From: Dokdonella_A sp044227025 | GTDB taxonomy: Bacteria > Pseudomonadota > Gammaproteobacteria > Xanthomonadales > Rhodanobacteraceae | Length of the DNA stretch: 64,000 nt | Assembly (NCBI RefSeq): GCF_044227025.1 | Contig: NZ_JBGAFX010000003.1 | Span: forward strand, 310,001-374,000 | Direction of reading: 5' to 3' | Shown here: positions 8,854 through 19,600 of the stretch, piece after piece | Layout: every line of letters starts with the position of its first letter | Numbering within the stretch: position 1 is the first letter of the stretch | Translations under genes and position numbers: made by a program | The notes under the pieces: generated by a model | What the model saw: only the letters and a program-made list of their open reading frames with translations | The model's database searches: none | What the model was told of the DNA's origin: nothing

Positions 8854-11729
8854 GCAGAGACTACAAGGACACGATCAACCTGCCGAAGACCGACTTCGCG
8901 ATGAAGGCGGATCTGGCCAAACGCGAGCCGGCGATGCTGGCCGAGTGGGAGCGCGCGGACCGTTACGGCGAGATCCAGCGCCGAAGCGCCGCGCGCGAGC
9001 GCGCTTTCATCCTGCACGATGGTCCGCCGTATGCGAACGGGGTCATCCACATCGGCCACGCAGTCAACAAGGTGCTGAAGGACATCGTCGTCAAGTCGAA
9101 GCTGCTCGCCGGGCTGCGTTCGCCGTACGTCCCGGGGTGGGATTGCCATGGCCTGCCGATCGAGGTCGCGGTCGAGAAGGAGATCGGCAAGGTCGGCCAG
9201 AAGGTCGACGCGGCGACGTTCCGCGCGAAGTGCCGCGAATACGCGGCGAAGCAGATCGACCTGCAACGTGCCGACTTCAAGCGCCTCGGCGTGCTCGGCG
9301 ATTGGAGCAACCCCTATCTGACGATGGATTTCCGCTACGAGGCGGACATCATCCGCGCGTTGGCGAAGATCCATGCAAACGGCCACGTCGTGCGCGGCTT
9401 CAAGCCGGTGCACTGGTGTTTCGACTGCGGCTCCGCGCTGGCGGAAGCGGAGATCGAATACGCCGACAAGGTGTCGCCGGCGATCGACGTCGCCTACGAC
9501 GCGTTCGATCCGAAGGCGCTCGCGGCGAAGTTCGGCGCGACGACCGGCGACGACGACATCGTCGCGGTGCCGATCTGGACGACGACGCCGTGGACGCTGC
9601 CCGCGAGCGTCGCGGTGGCGCTCGGGCCCGAACTCGAGTACGCACTGGTCGAAGGCCCTGCGCGCGATGGCAGGCGCGTGCTGCTCGTCGTCGCGGACGC
9701 GCTCGCGGCAGCGGCTCTTGCCCGCTATGGCGTTGCCGACAAGAAGATCCTGGGACGTGCGCGCGGAGTTGCACTGGAAGGCGTCGTCGTGCGTCATCCG
9801 TTCTACGATCGTGAGATTCCGATCCTCCTCGGCGACCACGTGTCCGCCGAGGACGGCACCGGCGCCGTGCACACGGCGCCCGGCCACGGCGTCGAGGACT
9901 TCGCGGTCGGTCAGAAGTACGGCCTCGTCGAGAAGTATTCCGCCGCGGAACTCAATCCCGTCGGCGGCAACGGCGTTTATGTCGCCGGTACGCCGATCGT
10001 CGAGGGCCAGTTCATCTGGAAGGCGAACGAGTCGATCCTCGCACTGCTGCGCGAGCGCGGCATGCTGCTCGCCGAAGCGAAGCTCACGCACAGCTACCCT
10101 CACTGCTGGCGCCACAAGACGCCGGTCGCATTCCGCACCACGCCGCAGTGGTTCATCGGCATGGAGACGCAGGGTTTGCGTGCGGCCGCACTGAAATCGA
10201 TCCGCGACGACGTCGACTGGTACCCGGCGTGGGGCGAGGAGCGCATCGCCGGCATGATCGCCGGACGCCCGGATTGGTGCATCTCGCGCCAGCGCACCTG
10301 GGGCGTGCCGATCGCGCTGTTCGTCGACAAGGCGACCCAGCAGCCGCATCCGCGCAGCGTCGAGCTCATGGAACAGGTCGCGCGACGCGTGGAGAAGGAG
10401 GGCGTCGATGCGTGGTACGCGCTGGATGCGTCCGAGCTGCTCGGAGCGGAAGCGGCGAACTACGACAAGGTTACCGACATCCTCGACGTCTGGTTCGATT
10501 CCGGCACCTCGCATTTCTGCGTGCTCGACCAGCGTGCCGAACTCGCGCGCAAGCCCCTCGACCAGGTCATGTACCTGGAAGGCTCGGACCAGCATCGCGG
10601 CTGGTTCCATTCCTCGCTGCTGACCGCGACCGCGATGCACGGCCGCGCGCCGTATGACGCGGTTCTTACGCACGGCTTCACGGTCGACGCGCAGGGTCGC
10701 AAGATGTCGAAGTCGCTCGGCAACGTCGTCGCGCCGCAGAAGGTCGTCGACACGCTCGGCGCCGACGTGCTGCGCCTGTGGGTCGCGTCGACCGACTACC
10801 GCAACGAGATCGCGGTGTCCGACGAGATCCTCAAGCGGGTTGCCGATTCGTACCGGCGCATCCGCAACACCGCGCGCTTCCTGCTCGGCAATCTCGATGG
10901 CTTCGATCCGGCGCAGCATGTGCTGCCGCTGGAGCAGTGCCTGATGCTCGACCAGTGGGCGGTGCAGCAGGCATACGACGTGCAGCAGGCCGTCGTCGCG
11001 GCCTACGCACGCCACGATTTCCCCGAAGTCGTCGCGCGCGTGCAGAATTTCTGCACCAACGAGCTCGGTTCGCTTTACCTCGACATCACCAAGGATCGGC
11101 TCTACACGATGCCGACCGACAGCCGCGGGCGGCGCAGTGCACAGACCGCGATGCTGCACATCGTCGAGGCGATGGTGCGCTGGATCGCGCCGATCCTGTC
11201 GTTCACCGCCGAGGAGATCTGGCCGCTGATTCCGGGCAAGCGCAGCGAATCGGTGCTGTTCGAAACCTGGTACGACGGCCTCGCGGCGACCCAGGGCACG
11301 CCGGAGCAGCGGCGATTCTGGGCCGACCTGCTCGCGATCCGCGCGGCGTCCTCGCGCCTGCTCGAAAGCATGCGCAATGCCGGTTCGATCGGCGCTTCGC
11401 TGCAGGCGGAAGTTGTCGTGCACGCCGACGACGCGACGCGCGCGCGCCATGCCAAGGTCGGGGACGAACTGCGCTTCTTCTTCATCACCTCGAAGCTCGA
11501 CCTTGCCGACCTCGCCGCGCTGCCCGATCCAAAGGAGCGCACCGATGTCATCGGCGTCGAGATCGACGATGCGACGGTGTGGGTCGCCGCGAAGCCGAGC
11601 GAGGCGCAGAAATGCATCCGCTGCTGGCACTACCGGCCCGACGTCGGCACGCATGCCGAGCATCCGGAGATCTGCGGCCGCTGCATCGAGAACGTCGATG
11701 GCGAGGGCGAGACGAGGCGGTGGTTCTGA
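8850..11729 (+). CDS. ileS: Isoleucyl-tRNA synthetase
   Basis: Class I aminoacyl-tRNA synthetase charging tRNA-Ile, with editing of valine. 959 residues, standard for the bacterial type. HIGH is at 67-70 (YANGVIHIGH), KMSKS in GRKMSKSLGN, the CP1 editing domain lies between, and the C-terminal zinc finger is present (CIRCWHYRPDVG...CGRC) near residues 920-950. The start overlaps the ribF stop and the stop overlaps the lspA start (TGATG), so ribF, ileS and lspA are translationally coupled. Confidence 0.98.
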   Translation: MSRDYKDTINLPKTDFAMKADLAKREPAMLAEWERADRYGEIQRRSAARERAFILHDGPPYANGVIHIGHAVNKVLKDIVVKSKLLAGLRSPYVPGWDCHGLPIEVAVEKEIGKVGQKVDAATFRAKCREYAAKQIDLQRADFKRLGVLGDWSNPYLTMDFRYEADIIRALAKIHANGHVVRGFKPVHWCFDCGSALAEAEIEYADKVSPAIDVAYDAFDPKALAAKFGATTGDDDIVAVPIWTTTPWTLPASVAVALGPELEYALVEGPARDGRRVLLVVADALAAAALARYGVADKKILGRARGVALEGVVVRHPFYDREIPILLGDHVSAEDGTGAVHTAPGHGVEDFAVGQKYGLVEKYSAAELNPVGGNGVYVAGTPIVEGQFIWKANESILALLRERGMLLAEAKLTHSYPHCWRHKTPVAFRTTPQWFIGMETQGLRAAALKSIRDDVDWYPAWGEERIAGMIAGRPDWCISRQRTWGVPIALFVDKATQQPHPRSVELMEQVARRVEKEGVDAWYALDASELLGAEAANYDKVTDILDVWFDSGTSHFCVLDQRAELARKPLDQVMYLEGSDQHRGWFHSSLLTATAMHGRAPYDAVLTHGFTVDAQGRKMSKSLGNVVAPQKVVDTLGADVLRLWVASTDYRNEIAVSDEILKRVADSYRRIRNTARFLLGNLDGFDPAQHVLPLEQCLMLDQWAVQQAYDVQQAVVAAYARHDFPEVVARVQNFCTNELGSLYLDITKDRLYTMPTDSRGRRSAQTAMLHIVEAMVRWIAPILSFTAEEIWPLIPGKRSESVLFETWYDGLAATQGTPEQRRFWADLLAIRAASSRLLESMRNAGSIGASLQAEVVVHADDATRARHAKVGDELRFFFITSKLDLADLAALPDPKERTDVIGVEIDDATVWVAAKPSEAQKCIRCWHYRPDVGTHAEHPEICGRCIENVDGEGETRRWF

Positions 11730-12217
11730 TGTCGGTCAAGCCGAACGCGTTGTTGTGGCTTTTGTTGTCGCTGCTGGTCATTGCCCTCGATCAGATCACC
11801 AAGCACATCGCCCTGATCGAGCTGCAACCCTACCAGCCGCACGCGGTGATTGCTGGTCTCTTGAACTGGACGCTCGCGTTCAACCCCGGCGCCGCGTTCA
11901 GTTTTCTCGCCGGCGAAGACGGCTGGCAGCGCTGGCTGTTCACCGCGCTCGCGGTCGGGGTCAGCGCGATGCTTGCGTTCTGGCTGTCGCGCACGCCGCG
12001 CGGCGACTGGCGCAATGCGTTGCCGCTGTCGCTGATCATCGGCGGCGCACTCGGAAACCTGATTGATCGCCTGCGCTTCGGCCACGTCACCGACTTCATC
12101 CAGGTTTACTGGCACGACTGGGCGTTTCCGGCGTTCAACGTCGCCGACTCGGCGATCTCGGTCGGTGCAGTGCTGCTCGTGCTGTCCGGTTTGGTTTTTT
12201 CCAGCCGCAGTCCCTGA
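11729..12217 (+). CDS. lspA: Lipoprotein signal peptidase
   Basis: Aspartyl membrane protease that removes signal peptides from diacylglyceryl-prolipoproteins. 162 residues beginning MSVKPNALLWLLLSLLVIAL, with four membrane segments and the family motifs LDQITK, FNPGAAFSF, GGALGNLIDR (catalytic Asp) and FNVADSAI (second catalytic Asp). The ATG at 11729 shares its A with the ileS stop. ileS-lspA-ispH is the classical order. Confidence 0.97.
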   Translation: MSVKPNALLWLLLSLLVIALDQITKHIALIELQPYQPHAVIAGLLNWTLAFNPGAAFSFLAGEDGWQRWLFTALAVGVSAMLAFWLSRTPRGDWRNALPLSLIIGGALGNLIDRLRFGHVTDFIQVYWHDWAFPAFNVADSAISVGAVLLVLSGLVFSSRSP

Positions 12218-12319
12218 CGGCGAGGATCAAGGAGCCGGCATCCGTGGCTGCGCCACTCGACCGTCGTCCTTGACGAAACGCAGCGGCCCTCCGTGGCCGC
12301 ACCTTTCAATCAAAGAATC

Positions 12320-12325
12320 TATAAT
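12320..12325 (+). promoter_or_regulatory. -10 box of ispH, leaderless geometry
   Basis: Perfect TATAAT with exactly 6 nt to the ispH ATG at 12332; no Shine-Dalgarno sequence and no good -35 box. Same geometry as at ribF. Confidence 0.55.
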
Positions 12326-12331
12326 TCTCCG

Positions 12332-13279
12332 ATGGACGTCCTGCTCGCCAATCCCCGTGGTTTCTGCGCCGGCGTCGACCGCGCGATCGAGATCGTCGAA
12401 CGCGCGCTCGAAACCTTCGGCGCACCGATCTACGTGCGCCACGAGGTCGTGCACAACCGCTTCGTCGTCGAACGGCTGCGCACGAAAGGGGCGGTGTTCG
12501 TCGACGAACTGCACGAGGTGCCGGACGGTTCAACCGTGATTTTCAGCGCGCATGGCGTGTCGCAGGCGGTGCGCGGCGAAGCCGGCGAGCGCGGCCTGCG
12601 CGTGTTCGACGCGACCTGCCCGCTGGTGACCAAGGTGCACATGGAAGTCGCGCGGCACGGAAAGGCGGGGCGCGACGTGGTGCTGATCGGCCATGCCGGC
12701 CATCCCGAAGTGGAAGGCACGATGGGGCAGTGGGACCCGGCCAATGCGGGTGCGATCCACCTGGTCGAGACGCCCGAGTGCGTCGCCAGCCTGCGGCCGC
12801 GCAATCCCGAGCAGATCGCGTTCGCGACCCAGACCACGCTCTCGATCGACGACACGCGCGCGGTGATCGACGCCCTGCAGCGGCGCTTCCCGGCGATCCA
12901 GGGCCCGCGCCACGACGATATCTGCTATGCCACGCAGAATCGCCAGGACGCCGTGCGCAAGCTCGGCCAGCAGTGTGATCTCGTGCTCGTCGTCGGCTCG
13001 CCGAACAGCTCCAATTCGAACCGTCTGCGTGAACTGGCCGAGAAACAGGGCGTGCCGGCCTATCTGATCGATGGCGCCGCCGACATCCAGCCGCATTGGC
13101 TGGAAGGTCGCACCCGCATCGGCGTCACCGCCGGCGCCTCGGCCCCGGAGAGCCTGGTGCGCGAGGTCATCACCGCCCTGCGCGAGGCCGGCGCTGCCGG
13201 CGTGCGCGAGCTCGACGGCGAACCGGAAAACGTGACGTTCGCCCTGCCGAAGGAACTGCGCTTGCGCGTAGTGGCCTGA
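12332..13279 (+). CDS. ispH: 4-hydroxy-3-methylbut-2-enyl diphosphate reductase
   Basis: Last enzyme of the MEP isoprenoid pathway, a [4Fe-4S] reductase forming IPP and DMAPP. 315 residues; the three cluster cysteines are C12 (RGFCAGV), C96 (DATCPLV) and C198 (DICYATQNRQ), and the substrate-binding TQTTLS and GSPNSSNSNRL motifs are present. Start set at 12332 (MDVLLANPRGFCAGV), the family N-terminus; the upstream GTG at 12293 would add 13 unconserved residues. A 114-bp spacer after lspA contains the -10 box, suggesting independent and possibly leaderless transcription. Confidence 0.97.
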   Translation: MDVLLANPRGFCAGVDRAIEIVERALETFGAPIYVRHEVVHNRFVVERLRTKGAVFVDELHEVPDGSTVIFSAHGVSQAVRGEAGERGLRVFDATCPLVTKVHMEVARHGKAGRDVVLIGHAGHPEVEGTMGQWDPANAGAIHLVETPECVASLRPRNPEQIAFATQTTLSIDDTRAVIDALQRRFPAIQGPRHDDICYATQNRQDAVRKLGQQCDLVLVVGSPNSSNSNRLRELAEKQGVPAYLIDGAADIQPHWLEGRTRIGVTAGASAPESLVREVITALREAGAAGVRELDGEPENVTFALPKELRLRVVA

Positions 13280-13404
13280 TCCGACCGCGATTCCCCGCTG
13301 CGGAGCCGCTTGTCCGGCAATTCCTACCTTGCAACCGCGCCCGCTTGTCCGGCTCCGGCGCGGTGCGTAGGGTAGTCTTATCCAGGAGTTTGTCGGGGAA
13401 GGCA

Positions 13405-14046
13405 ATGTCCGAATCCAGTAACAGGGCCGCGTTCCGGGGTCGTAGATCGGCGGCCGGGTTCACGCTTTTCGAGCTGATGATCGCCGTGGCGATCGTGGCG
13501 ATCCTTGCCGCGATGGCATTCCCGAGCTACCGCGATTTCAGCCAGCGCATGAACGTCACCAACAGCACCAACCAGCTCGTTGGCGCGCTCAACACGGCGC
13601 GCAGCGAAGCGGTCAAGCGCGGTCGTCAGGTCGCCGTGATCGCCAACGGCGGCGACTGGAGCCGAGGCTGGCAGATCGTCGCGGGCAAGGCCACCGCCGC
13701 GGGCACGGTGACGCCTCCGGTATCGCCGGGCGCGACCTCGGCCGCCTGCAAGGCCTACATGGACCTGGATGGCGTGACGCCGCTGTGCCCGCGCTTCGAC
13801 GGGCCGCTTCCAGACAGGTACACGTTGCTGGCCAAGGGCGCGGGGACCGGTGCGAGCGACACCCAGATCGTGTTCGGAGGGAGCGGAGCCCTCGTCCCTG
13901 CGACCGTCACCAACTATGACTTCAGCCTATGCCGCCCGAGCCAGAACGCTGATCCGACCCAGTCGCGCCGCGTACATGTCGCGCCGTCCGGAATCATAAC
14001 CACCTATCGCGACACCACCTCGTCGCCTGCCGGCGCTTGCAGCTGA
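13405..14046 (+). CDS. fimT: Type IV pilus minor pilin FimT/GspH-like
   Basis: 213 residues, starting ATG 13405. After a 17-residue basic leader comes a class III prepilin cleavage site and hydrophobic helix, AAGFTLFELMIAVAIVAIL (cleaved between G and F by PilD, Glu at +5). The region after the helix (NQLVGALNTARSEAVKRGRQVAV) is the GspH/FimT family core. It is the first gene of a minor-pilin operon and its stop overlaps the next start (TGATG). FimT-type pilins prime pilus assembly, and in some species bind DNA for uptake; which applies here cannot be told. Confidence 0.93.
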   Translation: MSESSNRAAFRGRRSAAGFTLFELMIAVAIVAILAAMAFPSYRDFSQRMNVTNSTNQLVGALNTARSEAVKRGRQVAVIANGGDWSRGWQIVAGKATAAGTVTPPVSPGATSAACKAYMDLDGVTPLCPRFDGPLPDRYTLLAKGAGTGASDTQIVFGGSGALVPATVTNYDFSLCRPSQNADPTQSRRVHVAPSGIITTYRDTTSSPAGACS

Positions 14047-14555
14047 TGGAGACCCGCATGCGAATTGTTTCCTCCCGCGGATTCACCCTGCTCGAAGTCC
14101 TGATTGCGTTGCTGATCTTCAGCCTTGGCATGCTCGGCCTCGCAGGCCTCATGGTCGTATCGGTCAAGACCAATCAAAGCGCCTACCTGCGCACGCAGGC
14201 TTCGTTCCTGGCCCAGTCGATGGCAGACCGCATGCGCGCGAACATCGGCCAAATCAACAACTACAACGGCGACTACGATGCCTCGACGGCCGGAGCGCCG
14301 ACATGCACGAGTTGCGATCCTGCCGGAATGCGCGCGCGCGACACCGCGGTGTGGAGCCAGCAGCTGATTGACTCGCTGCCGAATCCGACCGCCAACATCA
14401 ATTGCACCGGAACGGTAGTTCCGGCGTCGAGCGGCGCAGGAACCTACGACGGGACCTGCGAGTTCATCATCCAATGGGCGGAGGCGAATCTCGAAGTCAA
14501 CAGTGGCGCCAGTGCGCCGCCGCCCCAGACCTTCGCATGGGTATTCCAGCCGTGA
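14046..14555 (+). CDS. pilV: Type IV pilus minor pilin PilV
   Basis: 169 residues from the ATG at 14046 that overlaps the fimT stop. Prepilin motif SRGFTLLEVLIALLIFSLGM with Glu at +5, then the PilV-type stretch SAYLRTQASFLAQSMADRMR. Cysteines at CTSCDPAGM and further on suggest disulfides in the globular head. A longer start at 14037 exists in frame, but the overlapping ATG is preferred by operon structure. It forms the pilus-tip priming complex with PilW, PilX, FimT and PilE. Confidence 0.93.
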   Translation: METRMRIVSSRGFTLLEVLIALLIFSLGMLGLAGLMVVSVKTNQSAYLRTQASFLAQSMADRMRANIGQINNYNGDYDASTAGAPTCTSCDPAGMRARDTAVWSQQLIDSLPNPTANINCTGTVVPASSGAGTYDGTCEFIIQWAEANLEVNSGASAPPPQTFAWVFQP

Positions 14556-14566
14556 GCGCCGCGCCG

Positions 14567-15898
14567 ATGAATCGATCGACCTTCACCTCCGCCGCATTGC
14601 GTCCACGTCAGGCTGGCTTCACCCTGCTGGAGATCATGGTCGCGCTGACGCTCGGCATGCTGCTCAGCATCGGAATCCTGAGCCTGTTCGGCAGCACGAG
14701 TCGCACCAACCGGCTGCAGGGTGGCCTCGCGCGCCTGCAGGAGAACGGGCGTTTCGCCGTGACGCGGATGGAGTCCGACCTGCGCATGACCGCTGCGCAG
14801 TACTGCAGCAACATGGCGGGTGCCGCCACCAGGGGCGTGACGCCGGTAGTGCCGGTACGCGCGCCGCTCGTGCTGACAGACCAGCTGGGCGTGGCCGATC
14901 CCGGTCCCGGGGCAGGCGATACGCCTGTGTCGGTCCTGCAAAGCATCGATGCGACGGGTTATCCGACCAGCACAGCGGGCACAGGCAGCTACATCCTGAG
15001 TCCGCGCTATTTCGTGCAAGGCTATTCGTGCACCGGCGCGACCTGCACGCCTGCCGGCCTGCCGAGCGGGCTGCCTGCAGCAGGCACCAATCCGGGTGAT
15101 CGTGTGCAAGGCAGCGACGTACTGACCATCCGCTACGAGCGCGGCAGCGGGTGGAGCGTTTCCGGCGCGGGCGGCTGTACTTCGGGTGGCACCCTGCAGG
15201 TGCTGTCGAGGCCCGGTGATGATCCGGTGAGTTTCGTCCCCGGCCCGCAACTCGCGCTGGTGACCGACTGCGCGAACGCGGCGGTCTTGCCGGTCGCGAA
15301 TTTCACGGGAAGCACGCTGACCTTGGGGACCCTCATGCCGGGAACCTCGGCGGTATGCACCAACGCCGGCACGCGCGACATGCGCGTATTCAATTTCTCG
15401 AAGGATTTCGTCACCGTCACCTACTATCTCGCCTTGCGCCAGGATCTTGACCCGGATGCGCGACCGAACAGTCCGACCGCGGCGAGGCGCGTGATTCCCG
15501 TGTTGATCCGCCGTGAAAATGGAGTGGATCAGGAGCTCGTGCAGGGCGTCGACCAGCTTGGGTTTCTGTACGGTGTGCAGAACGCGGCGGGCCAGACGGT
15601 GTTCCTCACTGCCGACCAGGTCAACGCCGGCGCGGTGCCGTGCAGCCAACCGCCGGAAGGCGTATCTGCCCTCGAACCCGGTTGCCTGTGGCGCTCGGTG
15701 CGCACGATCGAGGCGCATCTGCTCGTCAACACGGTCGGCGAAATCATGAATCTCGACAACGTGAGTCGGGAGTACCGATTCATGAACAGCGTTCACGCGA
15801 CCACCGATGCAAGCGCGCTGCCTTCCGCATTGAAGGCGGGCAGCATGCTGAGGCGCGAGTTCATCGCGCACGTTTCCAATCGCAACTTCAACTTCTGA
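14567..15898 (+). CDS. pilW: Type IV pilus assembly protein PilW
   Basis: 443 residues from ATG 14567; a GTG at 14552 overlapping the pilV stop (GTGA) is an alternative start adding 5 residues. Prepilin motif QAGFTLLEIMVALTLGMLL, then RLQGGLARLQENGRFAVTRMESDLR, the PilW family hallmark. The large globular part has several cysteines and ends in an EFIAHVSNRNFNF-type terminus typical of PilW. It works with PilV, PilX and PilY1 in pilus-tip assembly. Confidence 0.93.
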   Translation: MNRSTFTSAALRPRQAGFTLLEIMVALTLGMLLSIGILSLFGSTSRTNRLQGGLARLQENGRFAVTRMESDLRMTAAQYCSNMAGAATRGVTPVVPVRAPLVLTDQLGVADPGPGAGDTPVSVLQSIDATGYPTSTAGTGSYILSPRYFVQGYSCTGATCTPAGLPSGLPAAGTNPGDRVQGSDVLTIRYERGSGWSVSGAGGCTSGGTLQVLSRPGDDPVSFVPGPQLALVTDCANAAVLPVANFTGSTLTLGTLMPGTSAVCTNAGTRDMRVFNFSKDFVTVTYYLALRQDLDPDARPNSPTAARRVIPVLIRRENGVDQELVQGVDQLGFLYGVQNAAGQTVFLTADQVNAGAVPCSQPPEGVSALEPGCLWRSVRTIEAHLLVNTVGEIMNLDNVSREYRFMNSVHATTDASALPSALKAGSMLRREFIAHVSNRNFNF

Positions 15899-15906
15899 GT
15901 GCGGCC

Positions 15907-16593
15907 ATGAATAGTCCCCGTCGTTCGTTCAACCAGCGACGCCAGCAAGGCGCCGTGCTCTTCGTTGCCCTGGTATTCCTGATCCTGATCACCTTGCTCG
16001 CGTTGACTGCGACGGGCACATCGATCCTGCAGGAAAAGATGACCGGCGGCATGCGCAACCGCCAACTCGGCCTGATGGGCGCGGAGAGCGGCTTGCGCGG
16101 AGGCGAGGCGTTCCTGCTCAACCTCAACTTCATTGGGGGCAACCAGCTTACGCAATGCCCGCCGGACGGAGCCCCCACGTCGACGTGTGCGTACGTCCCG
16201 CAGGTGGATGACACCACGGCGAGGGCTGGCCTCGATCCGGCCGTGCAGTCGTTCCGCACGGCGCGCTCCTGGGTCGCACCCCCGGGTGGCGCGCCAACGT
16301 ATCCACACACCCTCACGGGCCAGACTGGCGATCTGGAAACCGCCTCGTTGCATGCGGAGCCGGTCCTGGTTGTCGAGGCACTCGGCAGTGACAGTGCCGC
16401 TGGCGGTGGCGACGGAGGCTGGCAGCAGACCAACGCGATCGATGCAGAAAAGTCCGGCGTCGGGTCACCGATCCTGTACCGGATCACCTCGCGTAGCCAG
16501 GGCGGCAGTGGTGCCGTGCTGCGGGTCGCAGAAAGTGTGTATTCAGCGATGAACCTGGGTGCCGCCGGTGCCAATCCGGACGCTGCGCCGTGA
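15907..16593 (+). CDS. pilX: Type IV pilus assembly protein PilX
   Basis: 228 residues from ATG 15907. The N-terminus QQGAVLFVALVFLILITLLA is the PilX form of the prepilin helix: it lacks the F-T-L-x-E sequence and the Glu at +5, as in GspK/PilX-type tip pilins, which are thought not to need Glu5 when placed at the tip. ATGTSILQEKMTGGMRNRQ follows, typical of PilX_N, then a globular domain. The next gene begins at or just after its stop codon. Confidence 0.92.
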   Translation: MNSPRRSFNQRRQQGAVLFVALVFLILITLLALTATGTSILQEKMTGGMRNRQLGLMGAESGLRGGEAFLLNLNFIGGNQLTQCPPDGAPTSTCAYVPQVDDTTARAGLDPAVQSFRTARSWVAPPGGAPTYPHTLTGQTGDLETASLHAEPVLVVEALGSDSAAGGGDGGWQQTNAIDAEKSGVGSPILYRITSRSQGGSGAVLRVAESVYSAMNLGAAGANPDAAP

Positions 16594-16619
16594 GCCAGAG
16601 ACTGTCTGAGGATTCGATC

Positions 16620-19600
16620 ATGCAAGCAAAGTCCCGTCGTTTTCTCGCGCTGGCGGCGCTGGGTTGCGGCATCTGCCTGCTGGGCAGCATGTCCACGGAC
16701 CTGAACGCGCAATCCGTCATTGCCCCCGGCACGATCGACCTGGTGGCGACGCCACCGGAACTGACGACCTCGGTCAATCCGAACATTGTCGTGACGTTCG
16801 ACGATTCGGGTTCGATGGCGTCCAATTTCATGGGCGACAACCGTCCGTTCGACGGCGGCTCCTGGACGGGTCCATGGCGCTGCGCGGGCGTGATCGATCC
16901 GCGCGCGACCAGCGGCATTGGCACGCGCGCAATGAACGGCGTGTACTACAACCCGAACGTGCTCTATACGCCACCGATCAGGGCGGACGGGACGCAGTTC
17001 CCGAACGCGGATGCGACGCTCGCCTCCGTGTGGGCCGACGGCATCGCGGTGAATCGCCCGCTTGCGCCGGTCACGCCCGCTGCCCCCGCCTACAACAACA
17101 ATATGAATGATTCGGGCAACGGCAACGACAATCGCCGCACGATCATCAACGGGATCAAGTCGGGGACGACCGACCGTCGTTGGCAATGCGGCTATGGCAC
17201 CTATCCGACTGCGTTCGCGGGCGGCGAAAACATCAACAACGGCGGTCCGTACTATTTCCGGCTCAAGACCGGCCTGACGATCCCGCTCGACGCGTTCGGC
17301 GATCCGACCGGCCCGAGCGGGACTGCAGGGACGGGCCAGAACGTCCTCTACAACGTCGCCAACTGGGAAGCGGTGGTGGTTCCGAACGCGGCCGCAACGA
17401 TCGAAGGCGTTTCGGTCAACCAGTGGCAGAACTTCGCGAACTGGTACGCGTACTACCGTACGCGCAACATCATGACGCGCTCGGCGCTGTCGCGCACGTT
17501 CGCGAAGTTCTCCGGCAATGTGCGCGTCGCCTGGCAGAACATCAACAACGGCACCTACAAGCTGCCGGCCGCCGCCATAATCACCCAGTTGCTCGACAAG
17601 GCCGGCGTCGCTTGCTCGACCATCAGCCCTTCGTTTTCATTCGGTGCGGGCAGCCAGCCGGACTGCTATCGCAGCGCATTCTTCAACTGGGTGTTCCAGG
17701 TCGGCGCCAGCGGCAACACGCCCGATCGCGAGTCGACGATCCGTGCCGGCGAGTTTTTTACGCGGGGCAACAGCTCTGACCTGAAAGATCCGTACTGGCA
17801 GCTTGCCGATCCCAGCGTCGGCGCTTCGGCGCGCGAACTCAGCTGTCGGCAGAACTTCCACATGCTGGTCACCGACGGCTACTGGAACGAAGGCAACCCG
17901 ACCGCGCCGGGTGGCTTTTTCGGTGTGCAGGGCGCACCGACGTTGCCGGACGGCGTTGCGTTCACCCATGACACCCCATCACGGGCCTTTTGGGACGTTC
18001 CGGTGTCACCCACCGGAACGTGCGGTGCAACCGGAAGCACCGATTGTTACCCCTCGCTCGCTGACATCGGTTTCTACTACTGGGCGAAAGACCTGCGCAC
18101 CGACCTTGCCAACAAGGTCAGGCCGTATGTGCCGGACAAGACCACCGGCGTGACCGGCAGCGTGCCCCTCGGCGTCGATCCGCTCGCGAACCGCGAGATC
18201 TACTTCAACCCGGCCAATGATCCCGCGTCATGGCAGCATGTGGTGCAGTTCATGGTGACGCTCGGCATCGCCGGCCAGTTGAACTATGCGAATGACCCCG
18301 ATTGCGCCAATCCGAACAGTGACCTGTGCAAGTTGCGCAAGGGCCAGACGAACTCGAGCGGAGCCATCGGCTGGCCGATTCCGGCGCGCAACGATCCGCG
18401 CGCGATCGATGACACCTGGCACGCGGCCGTCAACTCGCGCGGCTCGTATTTCAGCGCGAGCAACCCGGGCGACCTCGTCACCCATCTGGAAGCGATCATC
18501 AACAGCGTGCTTTCACGCGGCGCGTCGTCGACTCCGGTCACGCTGTCGCTGCCTCTGGCCACTGCCGGCAACGCGGCATATGCAGCCGGTTACGACAGCA
18601 CCGACTGGTCGGGCTCGCTGGTGCGCGAAGACGTCGATCCGGTCACCAACGCAGTCGGTGCCCTGGCGCCATGGGATGCCGGTTGCCTGCTGACCGGCGG
18701 CACGTTCGACAAGGCCCTTCGCAAGTGCACGCCGCCGAGCGGTGGACCGTGGGTTGCGCCGCCGGGCTATCCGAGCACGGCGCGCAATCCGGACAGCCGT
18801 CGCATCTTCACGTCCAAGCGCGATGCGCTCGGCAATACCACGGGTGTGCCGTTCCGCTGGGATACTGCGGCGCTGGGCACCGAACTGGTCGATGGACTGA
18901 ATCAGAAGCCGACCAACGCGACGCTGTGCAATGCCGCCACCAATGCGGTCGCCTGCGACGCGTTCGGCGCCAACCGTGTCGACTACATCCGCGGCGTCCG
19001 CATGAACGAGGCGACCGCTTCGCCGCGTTTCCGCACCCGCAGTTCGGTGCTCGGCGCGATCGTGAACGCGAGCCCGCGCTATGTGTCCTCACCCCGTTCG
19101 GACTACCACGACGCCTATCCGATCGGAACGCCGGAGCAAGTCGCGTACCGCGCGAACCATGCCAACGGCTACGCCACTTATCAGTATGGCAATCGTTCCC
19201 GCAAGCCGATGGTCTATGTCGGTTCCAACGATGGCATGCTGCATGCGTTCGATGCCTCCACCGGAGTGGAGAGCTGGGCGTACGTGCCCAGCACCCTGAT
19301 CCAGAATCGCCGGCTCGCACGGTCCACCGCCGATACCGCGGGCCTGACCCCGGGTGTCGATGCGCAACCGATCGAGAACGACGTTTTCATCAACGGCGCC
19401 TGGCGCACGTACATCATCGGCTCGTTGCGTCTGGGCGGCCGCGGCATCTATGCGCTCGACGTGACCGACATCGCATCGAGTGGCGACAGCGAGTCGGCTG
19501 TGGCGAGCCGGATCAAATGGGAGTTCAACAGCGGCCCGACCCGGGCGCCAGCCAGCGTGCCGAGTCCTGATCCGGTTTGCGCGGCGGGCGCGACCAGTTG

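Noticed and set aside
8478..11663. 1061-residue minus-strand frame opposite ribF and ileS
   Set aside because: Antisense to ileS, whose HIGH, KMSKS and zinc motifs are intact.
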